A DNA stretch of 64,000 bases from Lwoffella lincolnii. GTDB lineage: Bacteria > Pseudomonadota > Gammaproteobacteria > Pseudomonadales > Moraxellaceae. The notes under the pieces are model-generated. The model made no database searches. It worked only from the letters and a program-made list of their open reading frames with translations, and was not told where the DNA came from. This document shows positions 26,918-35,869 of the stretch, one piece after another; within the stretch, counting starts at the first letter, position 1, and every line of letters begins with the position of its first letter. Location: the NCBI RefSeq assembly GCF_002014765.1, contig NZ_MUYT01000009.1, positions 1 to 64,000 of the forward strand, written 5' to 3'. The translations under genes were made by a program, and so were the position numbers.

Positions 26918-27790
26918 TCATGTTTGCTTTTGTAATCGTAACATTCGTTCATATAGAACGTTTTTTCTGATTCCTGTGATGTCACTTGCCAGTTGGGCGG
27001 CTTTTTTTATTGATAAATCTTGCAACAGGCGTGTTAACAATTTATCATGTTTTGCCACATCATCGGTGGGTTTATTTGCCCCAGCCACCACCAGCACCAT
27101 CTCACCTTTTTGTTGATGATTATCCGCTTGAATAAAATCAGATAAACCTGCAAGCGTTGTGTGATGAATGGTTTCAAAGGTTTTACTCATCTCTCGGCAA
27201 AAGGTAACTTCACGCTCCTTACCCAATACTGCCATCAAGTCTGTCACACAATCAATAATGCGATGCGGTGCTTCATAAAAAATCATGGTGGCATTCATGT
27301 TTTGAAGTTTGGTAAGCTCACTTTGTCGCCCTGAAGTTTTGGCAGGCAAAAATCCATAAAAATAAAACTTATCTGAAGGCAACCCTGCCACCGATAACGC
27401 CATGATGGCTGCACACGCTCCAGCCACAGGTGATGTTTTAATGCCATTGTCATGACACGCTTTAACCAGTCGAAACCCAGGGTCACTGATGAGCGGTGTG
27501 CCTGCATCTGAGATTAGGGCAATGGTGTTGCCTTGTTGCAAAAGTTCAATAAGTTTGCTGGTTTGGCTGTTGGCATTGTGGTCATGGTAGGCGATGGTTT
27601 TGCTGGTGATGTTAAAGTGGTTAAGCAATTTGCTTGATGTGCGGGTGTCTTCACAGGCGATGAAGTCAGCGGTTTTTAGGCAGTTGATGGCGTGAGCGGT
27701 GATGTCGCTCAGGTTGCCAATGGGTGTGGCGACGATGTAAAGTGTGCCTTGGGCTGGGATACCTTGGGTTGGGGTTTGCTGATTGGTCAT
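26918..27790 (-). CDS. rsmI: 16S rRNA (cytidine-1402-2-prime-O)-methyltransferase
   Basis: SAM-dependent methyltransferase of the tetrapyrrole-methylase fold that modifies C1402 in the ribosomal decoding centre. Typical motifs: YIVATPIGNLSDIT at the N-terminus, ACEDTRTS, and ALISDAGTPLISDPGF. About 290 residues is the usual size. ATG 27790 is preferred over an upstream TTG. yraN is divergent 127 bp away, a common pairing. Confidence 0.95.
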   Translation of the reverse strand: MTNQQTPTQGIPAQGTLYIVATPIGNLSDITAHAINCLKTADFIACEDTRTSSKLLNHFNITSKTIAYHDHNANSQTSKLIELLQQGNTIALISDAGTPLISDPGFRLVKACHDNGIKTSPVAGACAAIMALSVAGLPSDKFYFYGFLPAKTSGRQSELTKLQNMNATMIFYEAPHRIIDCVTDLMAVLGKEREVTFCREMSKTFETIHHTTLAGLSDFIQADNHQQKGEMVLVVAGANKPTDDVAKHDKLLTRLLQDLSIKKAAQLASDITGIRKNVLYERMLRLQKQT

Positions 27791-27916
27791 TTTTTTTCTC
27801 AAACATGTGAAAATCTGATGATATTATAAACCATTTGGATATGCGGTTTGTTCAACATATGGACTGTCAGACTTTATCATAAGTCATCATGATAAAACTT
27901 CATTCCCCCAAACTTA

Positions 27917-28384
27917 ATGTCTCTAAATAAACTTAATGCCCCTAAATTAATGCCCCGAAAAATGAAACTTAACTCCCCCAAACAACAGCAAGGCAATCAC
28001 TATGAAACCCTTGCCAAACACCATCTTGAAGCTCAAGGCCTAACGTTTTTTGCTAAAAACTGGCACCATAAAAATATTGGTGAGCTTGATTTGGTGATGA
28101 TTGATGATAGGGAACAATTGCCAAGCCTTGTGATTGTCGAAGTGCGTCAGCGAAACATGAGCAATTTTGGCACAGGTTTAGACAGCATCACCCCCAGCAA
28201 ACAGCGTAAAATCATCAAAGCCACCCAAGCTTTTTTGCAATGCCATGAGCAGTTTGCAGATTATGATGTGCGATTTGATGTGGTGGTATTTCACGGCTCA
28301 ATCAATGGCTCAACAATCAATGGCTCAACAATCAAAGATGAGCAAGTTCCATTGATTTGGCTTCAATCCGCCTTTATTGCGTAA
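27917..28384 (+). CDS. YraN family (UPF0102) protein
   Basis: Small protein of the restriction-endonuclease-like fold. The core pattern is present: QQGNHYETLAKHHLEAQG, then NIGELDLVMID and LVIVEVRQR, matching the D-x-n-(E)VK-like site. Exact activity is unknown. The start is uncertain because the first 25 codons contain several ATGs in repeated CTTAATGCCC-like DNA; the conserved part begins at about residue 23. The C-terminal region contains a duplicated INGST segment caused by a 15-bp DNA repeat near 28299-28333. Confidence 0.87.
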   Translation: MSLNKLNAPKLMPRKMKLNSPKQQQGNHYETLAKHHLEAQGLTFFAKNWHHKNIGELDLVMIDDREQLPSLVIVEVRQRNMSNFGTGLDSITPSKQRKIIKATQAFLQCHEQFADYDVRFDVVVFHGSINGSTINGSTIKDEQVPLIWLQSAFIA

Positions 28385-28522
28385 CTTCTTATTATGTATG
28401 TTAGGTTAAGTTGGGCATGGTAAAACATGTTTATGATTGATATAATCAACCTTTTTTAATCATTTTAGCTTGTTAGCTTGATGGCTAATAATCAAACCAT
28501 TTGACCAAAACCATTTAGGACG

Positions 28523-28774
28523 TTGCCCATGACCGCTGATGATTTAATCGCTTTTTTACAGCCACATTTTCCTAACGCCACCATTGATGCTGTCAATCAA
28601 GGTAATAAGTTTGAGTTGCGTATCATTGATGATGGGTTTACTGGCAAGCGATTGGTACAACGCCAACAGGCTGTTTATGCCTTGACCAACCATTTTATCA
28701 GTAGTGGCGAAATCCACGCCCTAAATATTCACGCCTTAACCTTTGCTGAATGGCAAAATCAAGCCAATTCGTGA
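28523..28774 (+). CDS. ibaG: BolA-family protein IbaG
   Basis: 83-residue BolA-like protein that in E. coli works with monothiol glutaredoxin in iron-sulfur trafficking and acid response. The conserved C-terminal segment HALNIHALTFAEW carries the BolA histidine, and LVQRQQAVYALTN the helix before it. It precedes murA, as in many gammaproteobacteria, which supports the IbaG assignment over BolA itself. Confidence 0.88.
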   Translation: MPMTADDLIAFLQPHFPNATIDAVNQGNKFELRIIDDGFTGKRLVQRQQAVYALTNHFISSGEIHALNIHALTFAEWQNQANS

Positions 28775-28879
28775 AATGGCCAATGGTTTAACAGCCAGTG
28801 CAACCGAACACACATCGCCACCATTTCATTATTTTTTTGATGCAATATTTTTTGACGCAATACAGACAGAAGCAATAAC

Positions 28880-30139
28880 ATGGACAAATTTTTAATCACA
28901 GGCAATGGTCGCATCGCTGGAGAAGTGGCCATTTCAGGGGCAAAAAATGCCGCATTGCCCCTATTGGCAGCGATGATTTTGGCAAAAACGCCCACCACGC
29001 TGCACAATGTCCCCAGTCTGCAAGATGTGCGTACTTTGATTAAATTGATTGGTGGCATGGGCATTGCCATTGACAAACAAGGCGATACCGTCAACTGTGA
29101 TGCTAAGACCATCGATGGCTGTTTTGCCCCGTATGAATTGGTCAAAACCATGCGAGCGTCTATTTTGGTGTTAGGGCCATTATTGGCGCGCTTTGGCGAA
29201 GCTGAAGTGTCCTTGCCAGGGGGGTGTGCCATTGGCTCTCGCCCTGTTGATCAGCACCTAAAAGCATTTGAAGCGATGGGGGCAACCATCACGGTAGAAA
29301 ATGGCTATGTGAAAGCTCGTGCGCCCAAAGGTGGTCGGCTTATCGGCTGTGACCATAGTTTTGATGTGGTAACGGTTGGCGGTACTGAAAATGTCATCAT
29401 GGCAGCAGTGTTGGCAAAAGGGGTGACTCGCCTTGAAAATTGTGCCAGAGAGCCTGAAGTGGTTGACCTTGCCAACATGTTGGTCAAAATGGGGGCAAAA
29501 ATTCATGGCATTGGCACTGCAACGATGATGATTGAAGGTGTAGATAGCTTGCACGGTTGTGAATATCGTGTCATTGCTGACCGCATTGAGACAGGCTCTT
29601 ATTTGGCAGGTGCTTTGATGAGTGGGGGTGATGTGTTGACCAAAAACACATCGGCAGAGTTTTTGCACCCAGTATTACATAAATTTGAACAAATGGGCGC
29701 AACCGTCAGCACAGGCGATGATTGGATACGAGTGCAAATGACAGGTCGCCCTAAGCCTGTGGATATTCGCACCCAGCCACATCCCGGCTTTCCAACCGAC
29801 ATGCAAGCTCAACTGATGGCAGTGTGTTGTTTGGCTGATGGCACAAGCACCATCATCGAGAACATCTTTGAAAACCGTTACATGCACGTGCCAGAGTTAA
29901 AGCGTCTTGGGGCAGACATTCGGATTGATGGGCATACAGCGGTGGTAACAGGGGTGTCAGGCTTTACCGCAGCCCCCGTGATGGCAACTGATTTGCGAGC
30001 GTCGATGTCGCTTGTGATGGCGGCGGCGGTGGCAGATGGTCAGACGGTACTTGACCGTATTTATCACATTGACCGTGGCTATGAAAATGTGGAAAACAAA
30101 TTGCATGGCTTGGGTGTCAACATTGAGCGTATTAAATAA
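28880..30139 (+). CDS. murA: UDP-N-acetylglucosamine 1-carboxyvinyltransferase
   Basis: First committed enzyme of peptidoglycan synthesis, transferring enolpyruvate to UDP-GlcNAc. MDKFLITGNGRIAGEVAISG is the typical start. The active-site cysteine, target of fosfomycin, is in LPGGCAIGSRPVDQH (about residue 117), so the enzyme is of the sensitive Cys type. 419 residues is standard. Its last codons and stop are duplicated in the DNA just downstream. Confidence 0.97.
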   Translation: MDKFLITGNGRIAGEVAISGAKNAALPLLAAMILAKTPTTLHNVPSLQDVRTLIKLIGGMGIAIDKQGDTVNCDAKTIDGCFAPYELVKTMRASILVLGPLLARFGEAEVSLPGGCAIGSRPVDQHLKAFEAMGATITVENGYVKARAPKGGRLIGCDHSFDVVTVGGTENVIMAAVLAKGVTRLENCAREPEVVDLANMLVKMGAKIHGIGTATMMIEGVDSLHGCEYRVIADRIETGSYLAGALMSGGDVLTKNTSAEFLHPVLHKFEQMGATVSTGDDWIRVQMTGRPKPVDIRTQPHPGFPTDMQAQLMAVCCLADGTSTIIENIFENRYMHVPELKRLGADIRIDGHTAVVTGVSGFTAAPVMATDLRASMSLVMAAAVADGQTVLDRIYHIDRGYENVENKLHGLGVNIERIK

Positions 30140-30157
30140 TTGAGCGTATTAAATAAT
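30124..30157 (+). repeat. 17-bp duplication spanning the murA stop codon
   Basis: TTGAGCGTATTAAATAA occurs at 30124-30140 and again at 30141-30157. The first copy encodes the last residues and stop of murA; the second is non-coding, so the protein is unchanged. Confidence 0.85.
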
Positions 30158-30250
30158 GGCAAAGCCTTTCTTAAAATGGGCAGGGGGCAAAAGTAGATTT
30201 GTCCCCTTTAATCCATAACAATACCATCTAAAATTGAATGACTGAACGAT

Positions 30251-30889
30251 ATGACCGATACCCATAACGGCTTAACCCTGGCCTTATCTAAGGGACGCAT
30301 TTTAAAAGAGACGTTACCTTTATTTAAGACTGCTGGTATTGAATTGCTTGAAAATCCTGACAAATCTCGCAAACTGATATTTCCCACCACGCACCCAAGC
30401 GTACGGATATTAATATTGCGAGCATCTGATGTGCCAACTTATGTAGAGCATGGGGCGGCGGACTTTGGCGTGGCAGGCAAAGATGTCTTACTTGAACACG
30501 GAGCAAAACACCTGTATGAATTGCTGGATTTGCAAATTGCCCAATGCAAGCTGATGACCGCAGGGATTAAAGGGCAGGCATTGCCCAACCGCCGTTTGCG
30601 TGTTGCCACCAAATATGTCAATGTGGCACGTAACCATTTTGCCAGTCAAGGTGAGCAAGTCGACATCATCAAGCTATACGGCTCAATGGAGCTTGCCCCT
30701 TTGGTGGGGCTGGGTGATTTGATTGTGGACGTGGTGGACACAGGCAACACCCTAAGAGCCAATGGGCTTGAACCACTTGAGCATATTTGTGATGTGTCAT
30801 CACGCTTGATTGTCAATCAAGTCAGTTACAAACGTAAATTTGCTTTACTTAAGCCAATTTTGAGCAGTCTGAAATCAGCTTCTGTTTGA
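30251..30889 (+). CDS. hisG: ATP phosphoribosyltransferase, short form
   Basis: Catalyses the first step of histidine synthesis. 212 residues, the short HisG type that lacks the regulatory domain and needs HisZ, which is not in the window. Motifs: LTLALSKGRILKETLPLF, EHGAADFGVAGKDVL and the phosphoribosyl-binding VVDTGNTLRANGL. It follows ibaG-murA, an order shared with Pseudomonas and Acinetobacter, but hisD and hisC do not follow here. Confidence 0.95.
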   Translation: MTDTHNGLTLALSKGRILKETLPLFKTAGIELLENPDKSRKLIFPTTHPSVRILILRASDVPTYVEHGAADFGVAGKDVLLEHGAKHLYELLDLQIAQCKLMTAGIKGQALPNRRLRVATKYVNVARNHFASQGEQVDIIKLYGSMELAPLVGLGDLIVDVVDTGNTLRANGLEPLEHICDVSSRLIVNQVSYKRKFALLKPILSSLKSASV

Positions 30890-30965
30890 TGTTTTTTGTC
30901 AAATTGACAGGCTTGGCACACCAATTTAGCACACAAGCCTAACATATCAACTTAGAACATAAGCT

Positions 30966-30992
30966 TGGCACAAACGCAAGTGTGCCATTTTT
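30966..30992 (+). terminator. Rho-independent terminator after hisG
   Basis: TTGGCACA-type stem of 7 bp (30966-30972 with 30981-30987), 8-nt loop, then five T residues. It ends the ibaG-murA-hisG direction just before the convergent pnuC gene. Confidence 0.6.
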
Positions 30993-31077
30993 CAAACTGC
31001 CTATCCATTGTCCTTGCACGCACATATCAGCAATAAACCAGTGTTTAAAAAATGGCGTTTAAAAAACAGCGTTTGGT

Positions 31078-31824
31078 TTAAGAATGGGCATCAAAATTCC
31101 GCTCATTTTTGTACCACTCATACAACCCCACAAAGGCATTTATCTGATATACCATTGTCTGAATGGCAAAAATCACATTGCCACTCATTAAATTGACAAT
31201 CAACCAAACAAAATTTACCGCAATCCACAACCACCAATTCAATGAATACCGCAAAATCATCATTGCTTGAGCCGTGATTGACAGTACAAACGCCAACACA
31301 TTAATCCAAAAAAAGTCAATCCAGCCCAAAAACTGACTGCCATCATCTTCAACCACCACATAACCCATGTCTGCCAGCCACGCATTCACCGTTGGAAACA
31401 ATGCCAGCCCCACCGCAATAAACCCAGCCGTTACCAGCAACACCCACTTATTGGCAGATTTTGGCACCATATTGCCGTCACCATCGGTATTTTTTGACCA
31501 ATAAAACAGCCCATACACATGGGTAAAAAAATTAAACATCGGAGCGAGCATCAACCCCACCGACCCAGCCGTTGCCTGTACCACCACTTCACCAGCGGTT
31601 GCCGTCATGCCCAGCCCATTGCCCATCACATTTTTGCGAAACGACAAGCTCACCACACACAAAAGCCCAACGAACGATACCCCCAAATAAAACCAATCCA
31701 GCCCTGCCCGCTCAGTAAACCGCCAAAAGCCCACCGACAACGCCAACACCCCACACACAAACCACGTTATAATCCAATGTGTCGCCCACTTGCCTGTGAT
31801 ATTATCCAATAACTTAATTCGCAT
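31078..31824 (-). CDS. pnuC: nicotinamide riboside transporter PnuC
   Basis: Membrane transporter of the PnuC/SWEET-like fold moving nicotinamide riboside into the cell by facilitated diffusion, trapped by phosphorylation. Seven hydrophobic segments are seen; SLNWWLWIAVNFVW carries the substrate-site tryptophans/asparagine, and FVGLYEWYKN is the typical end. ATG 31824 is preferred (AAGGGA upstream; the longer frame runs into repeated non-conserved sequence). Downstream of, and co-directional with, the NadR-like kinase gene, supporting vitamer specificity. Confidence 0.92.
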   Translation of the reverse strand: MRIKLLDNITGKWATHWIITWFVCGVLALSVGFWRFTERAGLDWFYLGVSFVGLLCVVSLSFRKNVMGNGLGMTATAGEVVVQATAGSVGLMLAPMFNFFTHVYGLFYWSKNTDGDGNMVPKSANKWVLLVTAGFIAVGLALFPTVNAWLADMGYVVVEDDGSQFLGWIDFFWINVLAFVLSITAQAMMILRYSLNWWLWIAVNFVWLIVNLMSGNVIFAIQTMVYQINAFVGLYEWYKNERNFDAHS

Positions 31825-31879
31825 CACTTTATCCCTTAAAACTTGATTTTTTAACATTTGATTTTTTAGACAAATCAAA

Positions 31880-33067
31880 CTACCGTCCAAAAACCACTTT
31901 ATCCACAAACCTCACCGCTGCCAAATACCGCTGATGATACGTCTTGTCATCAATACAATGTGGCTCAATCCCATGCCGAGCAAAAATATCATTTAACCGC
32001 CTTTTAAAGCGATTGCGAGCATCATTACTGCCCAGTGAACGCATGCCATCAGCAACCCAAGGCGTATTGTTATCCAGCATGATGGTGTGATCCAACCGAA
32101 AGGTTTCAATACATGCTGTCAAAAACGGATGTGTTCGCCCTTCGTATTCTTCACAAAATGCTTGCGTGGTCACAAAATCTGTGTCCACAAAGGTTACAGG
32201 AGCGTCCGCCTGATTCACCGCTTCACGAATGGCTTGCTCATGGTCAGTTGCTATCCGTGGATAATCATCATACTGCATGCCCACTTCACTGCCACCCAAA
32301 TCCGTCTGGACAAACAATCGACCCATCTCTAACGCATGACTTGCCCCATAATGATTAACCAACTTATGCAGTAGGGTGGTTTTCCCTGAGCTTTCACCAC
32401 CGACAATCGCCACCGTCTTGGTATAACTACCACGAGCCTTCGGGTGAATGGCGTGCCAATGATGGGCAGGATTGGCGTGTATTTCTTGATGGCTGGGCTG
32501 ATGGCCAGCTTTTGTCTTATTGGGCAGATGATGCACCGTCAGTCCTGCGGGGGTAACTTTAATGGTAACTTGGTCTTGAATGGTAACTTGGTCTTGGGTA
32601 TCAACTTGGGGAATAACGCTGCCATGCTGAGCATCATGCTTAACATCAGTATCGGTATCAATCAATGTTTCAGCAATCACATAAACCGCCATTTGTGTCA
32701 AATCCTGCTCACAAGCGTTGTCTGTATCAGCCACCGTATCAGCCGTCATTGACAAAAAATCTGCCACAATGTCATCAATCCCATTTTTATCATCAACCTT
32801 ATCACAACTGTCTGCTGCTAATACCGAGGTGCTGGTGTGAATATGAATAAACGGCAAATCAGCACAGGCCATCTGTAGCCAACGAGCCTTATCCGCCAAA
32901 GTAATGTTAAAATTGGGGTTAGGCTTGGGGTGTGTTGTGATTAACACATGCAACTTTTTGGTTTGCCCTGACAGGTCTATGATTTGTTGCATGTGCGTAA
33001 GCGTTAACGGCTCAAAGTGATCAATCAATAAGGCAGTGGGGGCAAGTGAGTGTTTATCTGTGGTCAT
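31880..33067 (-). CDS. NadR-like ribosylnicotinamide kinase with degenerate NMN adenylyltransferase domain
   Basis: 395 residues. The C-terminal domain is a clear ribosylnicotinamide kinase: Walker A GGESSGKTT at about 223-231, then VDTDFVTTQAF and the lid-region RLDHTIMLDNNTPWVADGMR. The N-terminal domain aligns with NadR-type adenylyltransferase but the nucleotide-binding HxGH reads TLTH and the IS-x-T-x-IR phosphate loop reads HQEIHAN, so adenylylation is probably lost. A ~100-residue acidic, repeat-bearing insertion (VTIQDQVTIK) separates the halves. No helix-turn-helix precedes it. The start at 33067 is family-like; the upstream extension is not. Likely converts nicotinamide riboside to NMN for pnuC-imported substrate. 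Confidence 0.85.
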   Translation of the reverse strand: MTTDKHSLAPTALLIDHFEPLTLTHMQQIIDLSGQTKKLHVLITTHPKPNPNFNITLADKARWLQMACADLPFIHIHTSTSVLAADSCDKVDDKNGIDDIVADFLSMTADTVADTDNACEQDLTQMAVYVIAETLIDTDTDVKHDAQHGSVIPQVDTQDQVTIQDQVTIKVTPAGLTVHHLPNKTKAGHQPSHQEIHANPAHHWHAIHPKARGSYTKTVAIVGGESSGKTTLLHKLVNHYGASHALEMGRLFVQTDLGGSEVGMQYDDYPRIATDHEQAIREAVNQADAPVTFVDTDFVTTQAFCEEYEGRTHPFLTACIETFRLDHTIMLDNNTPWVADGMRSLGSNDARNRFKRRLNDIFARHGIEPHCIDDKTYHQRYLAAVRFVDKVVFGR

Positions 33068-33329
33068 AAGTTTGTGTTTACTGATTTTACTATGAAAATG
33101 GCTTAGTGGCAGTGGCTTTAGTGGGCGTGGCTTAGTATGATTATCATCTATTCTTAAACTTAAGCAAGCTTTGGTAGCAAAAATACACAAAGCAAGGGGC
33201 AAATGACCATGGACTTTTTATAAAAATCTCTTATACTTATCAATAAGATAAGTAAACAAACAATGCTGACTTACCAGTCAATAATTAATTTTTTATTCAA
33301 TTGCTTAGATTTTTGTTTGGAATTGTAAC

Positions 33330-33542
33330 ATGGACAAACTCACCAAATTGCATCGCTCTCGTAAGCATCGTATGGTGGCAGGGGTCATGGGTGGCATTGC
33401 TGAATATTTAGGCTGGTCACCCACCATGACACGTTTATTATTCGTGATTATTTCTACCGCCAGTGCTGCGGTTCCAGGTATTTTGATTTACATTGTTTTG
33501 TGGCTACTGATGCCAAATGCCACCGCCAAATCTTATCAATAA
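33330..33542 (+). CDS. PspC domain protein
   Basis: 70-residue membrane protein consisting of a single PspC domain: RSRKHRMVAGVMGGIAEYLGW followed by two hydrophobic stretches ending IVLWLLMP. PspC proteins respond to envelope stress with PspA/B in enterics, but no other psp gene is nearby, so only the domain can be named. Confidence 0.85.
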   Translation: MDKLTKLHRSRKHRMVAGVMGGIAEYLGWSPTMTRLLFVIISTASAAVPGILIYIVLWLLMPNATAKSYQ

Positions 33543-33930
33543 GGCTTGAATGCCAAACTGATAAATCACAAGCGATAAATAAAATAACAGACATCAGTAT
33601 AAAAAAATAAGCACGCATATTCATTGCTGATGCCATCTGTTATCAAAAAATCAATTAAAAAATCAATCAAAAACCACTTGAAAAATTAGCCAATATCCTT
33701 ATTATGGTTGATTATTAATAATAATAATAAAAATAAAACCAGTGGCAAACGTTGTGGTTAATGTTGCTTATCAATGGTTATCACATGACCAGATTGTCAT
33801 AGCCACCGATGTCTGACAGATGAATCATCATCCATAACAGACCATTTTCCTCCTGCCCAGATGCCCTGATACATCTGGGTATTTTTTTGTCTGAATTTTT
33901 TATTGACATTTTTTGTCAATGTACAGACAT
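33543..33930. other. gene-free AT-rich stretch
   Basis: Between the PspC gene and the tRNA terminator. It contains a TAA/AAT trinucleotide run near 33713-33736 and nothing I can identify as a gene. The minus-strand frame that crosses into the tRNA is not a protein. Confidence 0.6.
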
Positions 33931-33961
33931 AAAAAAACCGCCATAAGGGGTATGATGGCGG
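33931..33961 (-). terminator. Rho-independent terminator of tRNA-Asn
   Basis: On the minus strand a 7-bp GC-rich stem (CCGCCAT/ATGGCGG, 33938-33944 with 33955-33961) is followed by seven T residues. It lies 20 bp past the tRNA 3-prime end. Confidence 0.88.
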
Positions 33962-33981
33962 TCTTGGCATAAGCCAAAAAG

Positions 33982-34057
33982 TGGCTCCCCAACCTGGGCT
34001 CGAACCAGGGACACACGGATTAACAGTCCGATGCTCTACCAACTGAGCTATTGGGGA
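33982..34057 (-). tRNA. tRNA-Asn (GTT)
   Basis: 76-nt cloverleaf read on the minus strand: acceptor TCCCCAA pairs with TTGGGGA, the D arm contains AGCTCAGTTGGTAGAGC, the anticodon loop CTGTTAA gives GTT, the T arm is CCTGGTTCGAGCCCAGG-like, and CCA is encoded at the 3-prime end (33982-33984). Confidence 0.97.
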
Positions 34058-34088
34058 ATAAGTTCTGTAACTTTCATTGAGTGGGCGT

Positions 34089-34116
34089 ATTCTACCAAAG
34101 ATAATTTATTCGTCAA
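34089..34116 (-). promoter_or_regulatory. promoter of tRNA-Asn
   Basis: On the minus strand TTGACG (34111-34116) and TAGAAT (34089-34094) are 16 bp apart, about 30 bp upstream of the mature tRNA 5-prime end. Close to the sigma-70 consensus. Confidence 0.65.
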
Positions 34117-34201
34117 GACTTTTTTTATCTTTTATAAAAAAATGAGGCAATCCACATCATTTTACGCCACATCATCTCATTCATCTCACGTGCCAAACTG
34201 A

Positions 34202-34462
34202 CTAAAAACCATGACCTGAAGCAAAACTCAGCTCCATGCGATTGGTGGCAAAATCCAGTTCGGTTTGTTTTAAAATGTCTTTATCCACATTACCTGCGGC
34301 GATTTCTCTTAGTGCCAATACCGTTGGTTTGTCATTTTCTACGGCAACGGTTGGCTCTGCAATGCCCTTGGCAAGTTGACGAGCGCGCTTGCTGGCGACC
34401 AAAATTAACTCAAAACGGTTATCCACTTTATCCAAACAATCTTCAATGGTGATGCGTGCCAT
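34202..34462 (-). CDS. rpoZ: RNA polymerase omega subunit
   Basis: 86-residue assembly subunit of RNA polymerase. MARITIEDCLDKVDNRFELILVASKRARQL is the diagnostic N-terminus and KPTVLALREIAAG follows. It lies downstream of gmk on the same strand, the standard gmk-rpoZ pairing; spoT, which often follows, is not here because tRNA-Asn comes next. Confidence 0.96.
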   Translation of the reverse strand: MARITIEDCLDKVDNRFELILVASKRARQLAKGIAEPTVAVENDKPTVLALREIAAGNVDKDILKQTELDFATNRMELSFASGHGF

Positions 34463-34603
34463 GTTAAACCCTCACTTGATATCAATCGCTAAGTGTGATT
34501 GCCAATGATGACAATCAGTCAAACGGCTGATGATAGCAGAACCCATAACAATTCGCCAGTAGCAGATGTGGTTATTCCATGAAAAGGTCATTTTATGAAA
34601 AGG

Positions 34604-35218
34604 TCATTGTGTCAATAAATCACTGATAAGGGCTTGATGCTTGATGCTTTGTTTGGCTTGGGTCAGCCGTTGGCTGATGATGATGGCGGTCAGTTCTGCT
34701 AACGCTGTGGCAAAATCATCATTAATCACCAGATAATCAAAGTTGACATGGTTTTTCATCTCAGTGACTGCCCCTGACAGACGATTGTTAATGACGTCTT
34801 CGCTGTCTGTGGCTCTATTACACAGACGTTCACTTAAAGTGGTCTTGCTGGGTGGTAGGATAAAAATCATCACCGCATCAGGCAGAAGTTTTTTGACTTG
34901 CAATGCTCCTTGCCAGTCGATTTCTAAGATGACATCAACACCTTTAGCCAGCATGTCTTTGACGCTTTGTTCTGATGTGCCATAATAATTATCAAAGACA
35001 TGAGCATGCTCTAAAAATTGTCCCTGTTCAATCCCATTTTTGAAGTCATCGGTGGTGATAAAATGATAATGCTGTCCGTCAATTTCTCCTGCTCTTGGTG
35101 AGCGTGTGGTGTGCGATATGCTCACTTTTAAGTTGTCTATGGATTTCAGCAGTGCTTTCACTAAGGAAGTTTTGCCTGTGCCTGATGCCGCCGTGATGAT
35201 AAAAAGTGATCCTGACAT
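34604..35218 (-). CDS. gmk: guanylate kinase
   Basis: Phosphorylates GMP to GDP. Walker A is ASGTGKTS at residues ~10-17; the GMP-binding segment follows in SISHTTRSPRAGEIDGQHY, and EIDWQGALQVKK is typical. 204 residues. Precedes rpoZ by 141 bp. Confidence 0.96.
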   Translation of the reverse strand: MSGSLFIITAASGTGKTSLVKALLKSIDNLKVSISHTTRSPRAGEIDGQHYHFITTDDFKNGIEQGQFLEHAHVFDNYYGTSEQSVKDMLAKGVDVILEIDWQGALQVKKLLPDAVMIFILPPSKTTLSERLCNRATDSEDVINNRLSGAVTEMKNHVNFDYLVINDDFATALAELTAIIISQRLTQAKQSIKHQALISDLLTQ

Positions 35219-35570
35219 ATGACCTCACATGCAAAAAGGGTGATGAATGGTGATGACTGATTGGCTACAAATTATTACAGTGTACATATGTTAACTTTTT
35301 TATAATCATAAAGCTGTCATACTTGCTATGGCTGTTATGTTTACCATGACTTGGGTGCGATGGTTTGGGTGCGATGGTTTGGCGATTTTAAGCAGATGCT
35401 TCAGTGAGTGGTGAAAACAATCGTCTAAAAACCATCTAAAATCTAAAAACTGTCTAAAAATGAGTTAAGTGGCACATTAATCTGCCCAAAAAATCTGCCC
35501 AAAATGGTAAAAATTTGCTAATATGCTGACGTTTATTTTAGCACACAATCTGAATTTAAGGAGTATTATC

Positions 35571-35807
35571 ATGAGTAATGATGTTGAACTACAAGTAAAA
35601 TCAGCGGTTGCTGAACAGTTGGGCAAAAATATAGAAGAAATCAGCAATGATGCGTCTTTTATGGAAGACTTAGGTGCAGATTCGCTTGATTTGGTTGAGT
35701 TAATCATGACCTTTGAGAGTGATTTTGGCATCACCATTCCTGATGAAGACTCAAGCGAGCTGACCACAGTACAAAAAGCCATTGACTATGTGAAAGAAAA
35801 TCTATAA
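35571..35807 (+). CDS. acpP: acyl carrier protein
   Basis: Carrier of growing acyl chains in fatty acid synthesis. 78 residues, highly acidic; the 4-phosphopantetheine serine is in GADSLDLVELIM. ATG 35571 has a strong AAGGAG upstream; the longer in-frame extension is not part of ACPs. Here it is separated from fabG/fabF, which are the usual neighbours. Confidence 0.96.
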   Translation: MSNDVELQVKSAVAEQLGKNIEEISNDASFMEDLGADSLDLVELIMTFESDFGITIPDEDSSELTTVQKAIDYVKENL

Positions 35808-35869
35808 CGCTTTTTATAACTTTTAATCTTTTTATTCATCTTTTTATAATTTTTAATAAGGAATATGTG

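Noticed and set aside
33067..33202. Upstream extension of the NadR-like gene as a DNA-binding domain
   Set aside because: The added 45 residues have no helix-turn-helix and read like chance translation; ATG 33067 starts the recognisable domain.
33713..33736. TAA/AAT trinucleotide run as a phase-variation tract
   Set aside because: It is far from any start codon or promoter and is imperfect; simple AT-rich DNA explains it.
33797..34042. 81-codon minus-strand frame over the tRNA
   Set aside because: It reads through most of tRNA-Asn and its terminator; the MVEHRTVNP... VPGSSPGWGA type of translation is the usual false frame over a tRNA.
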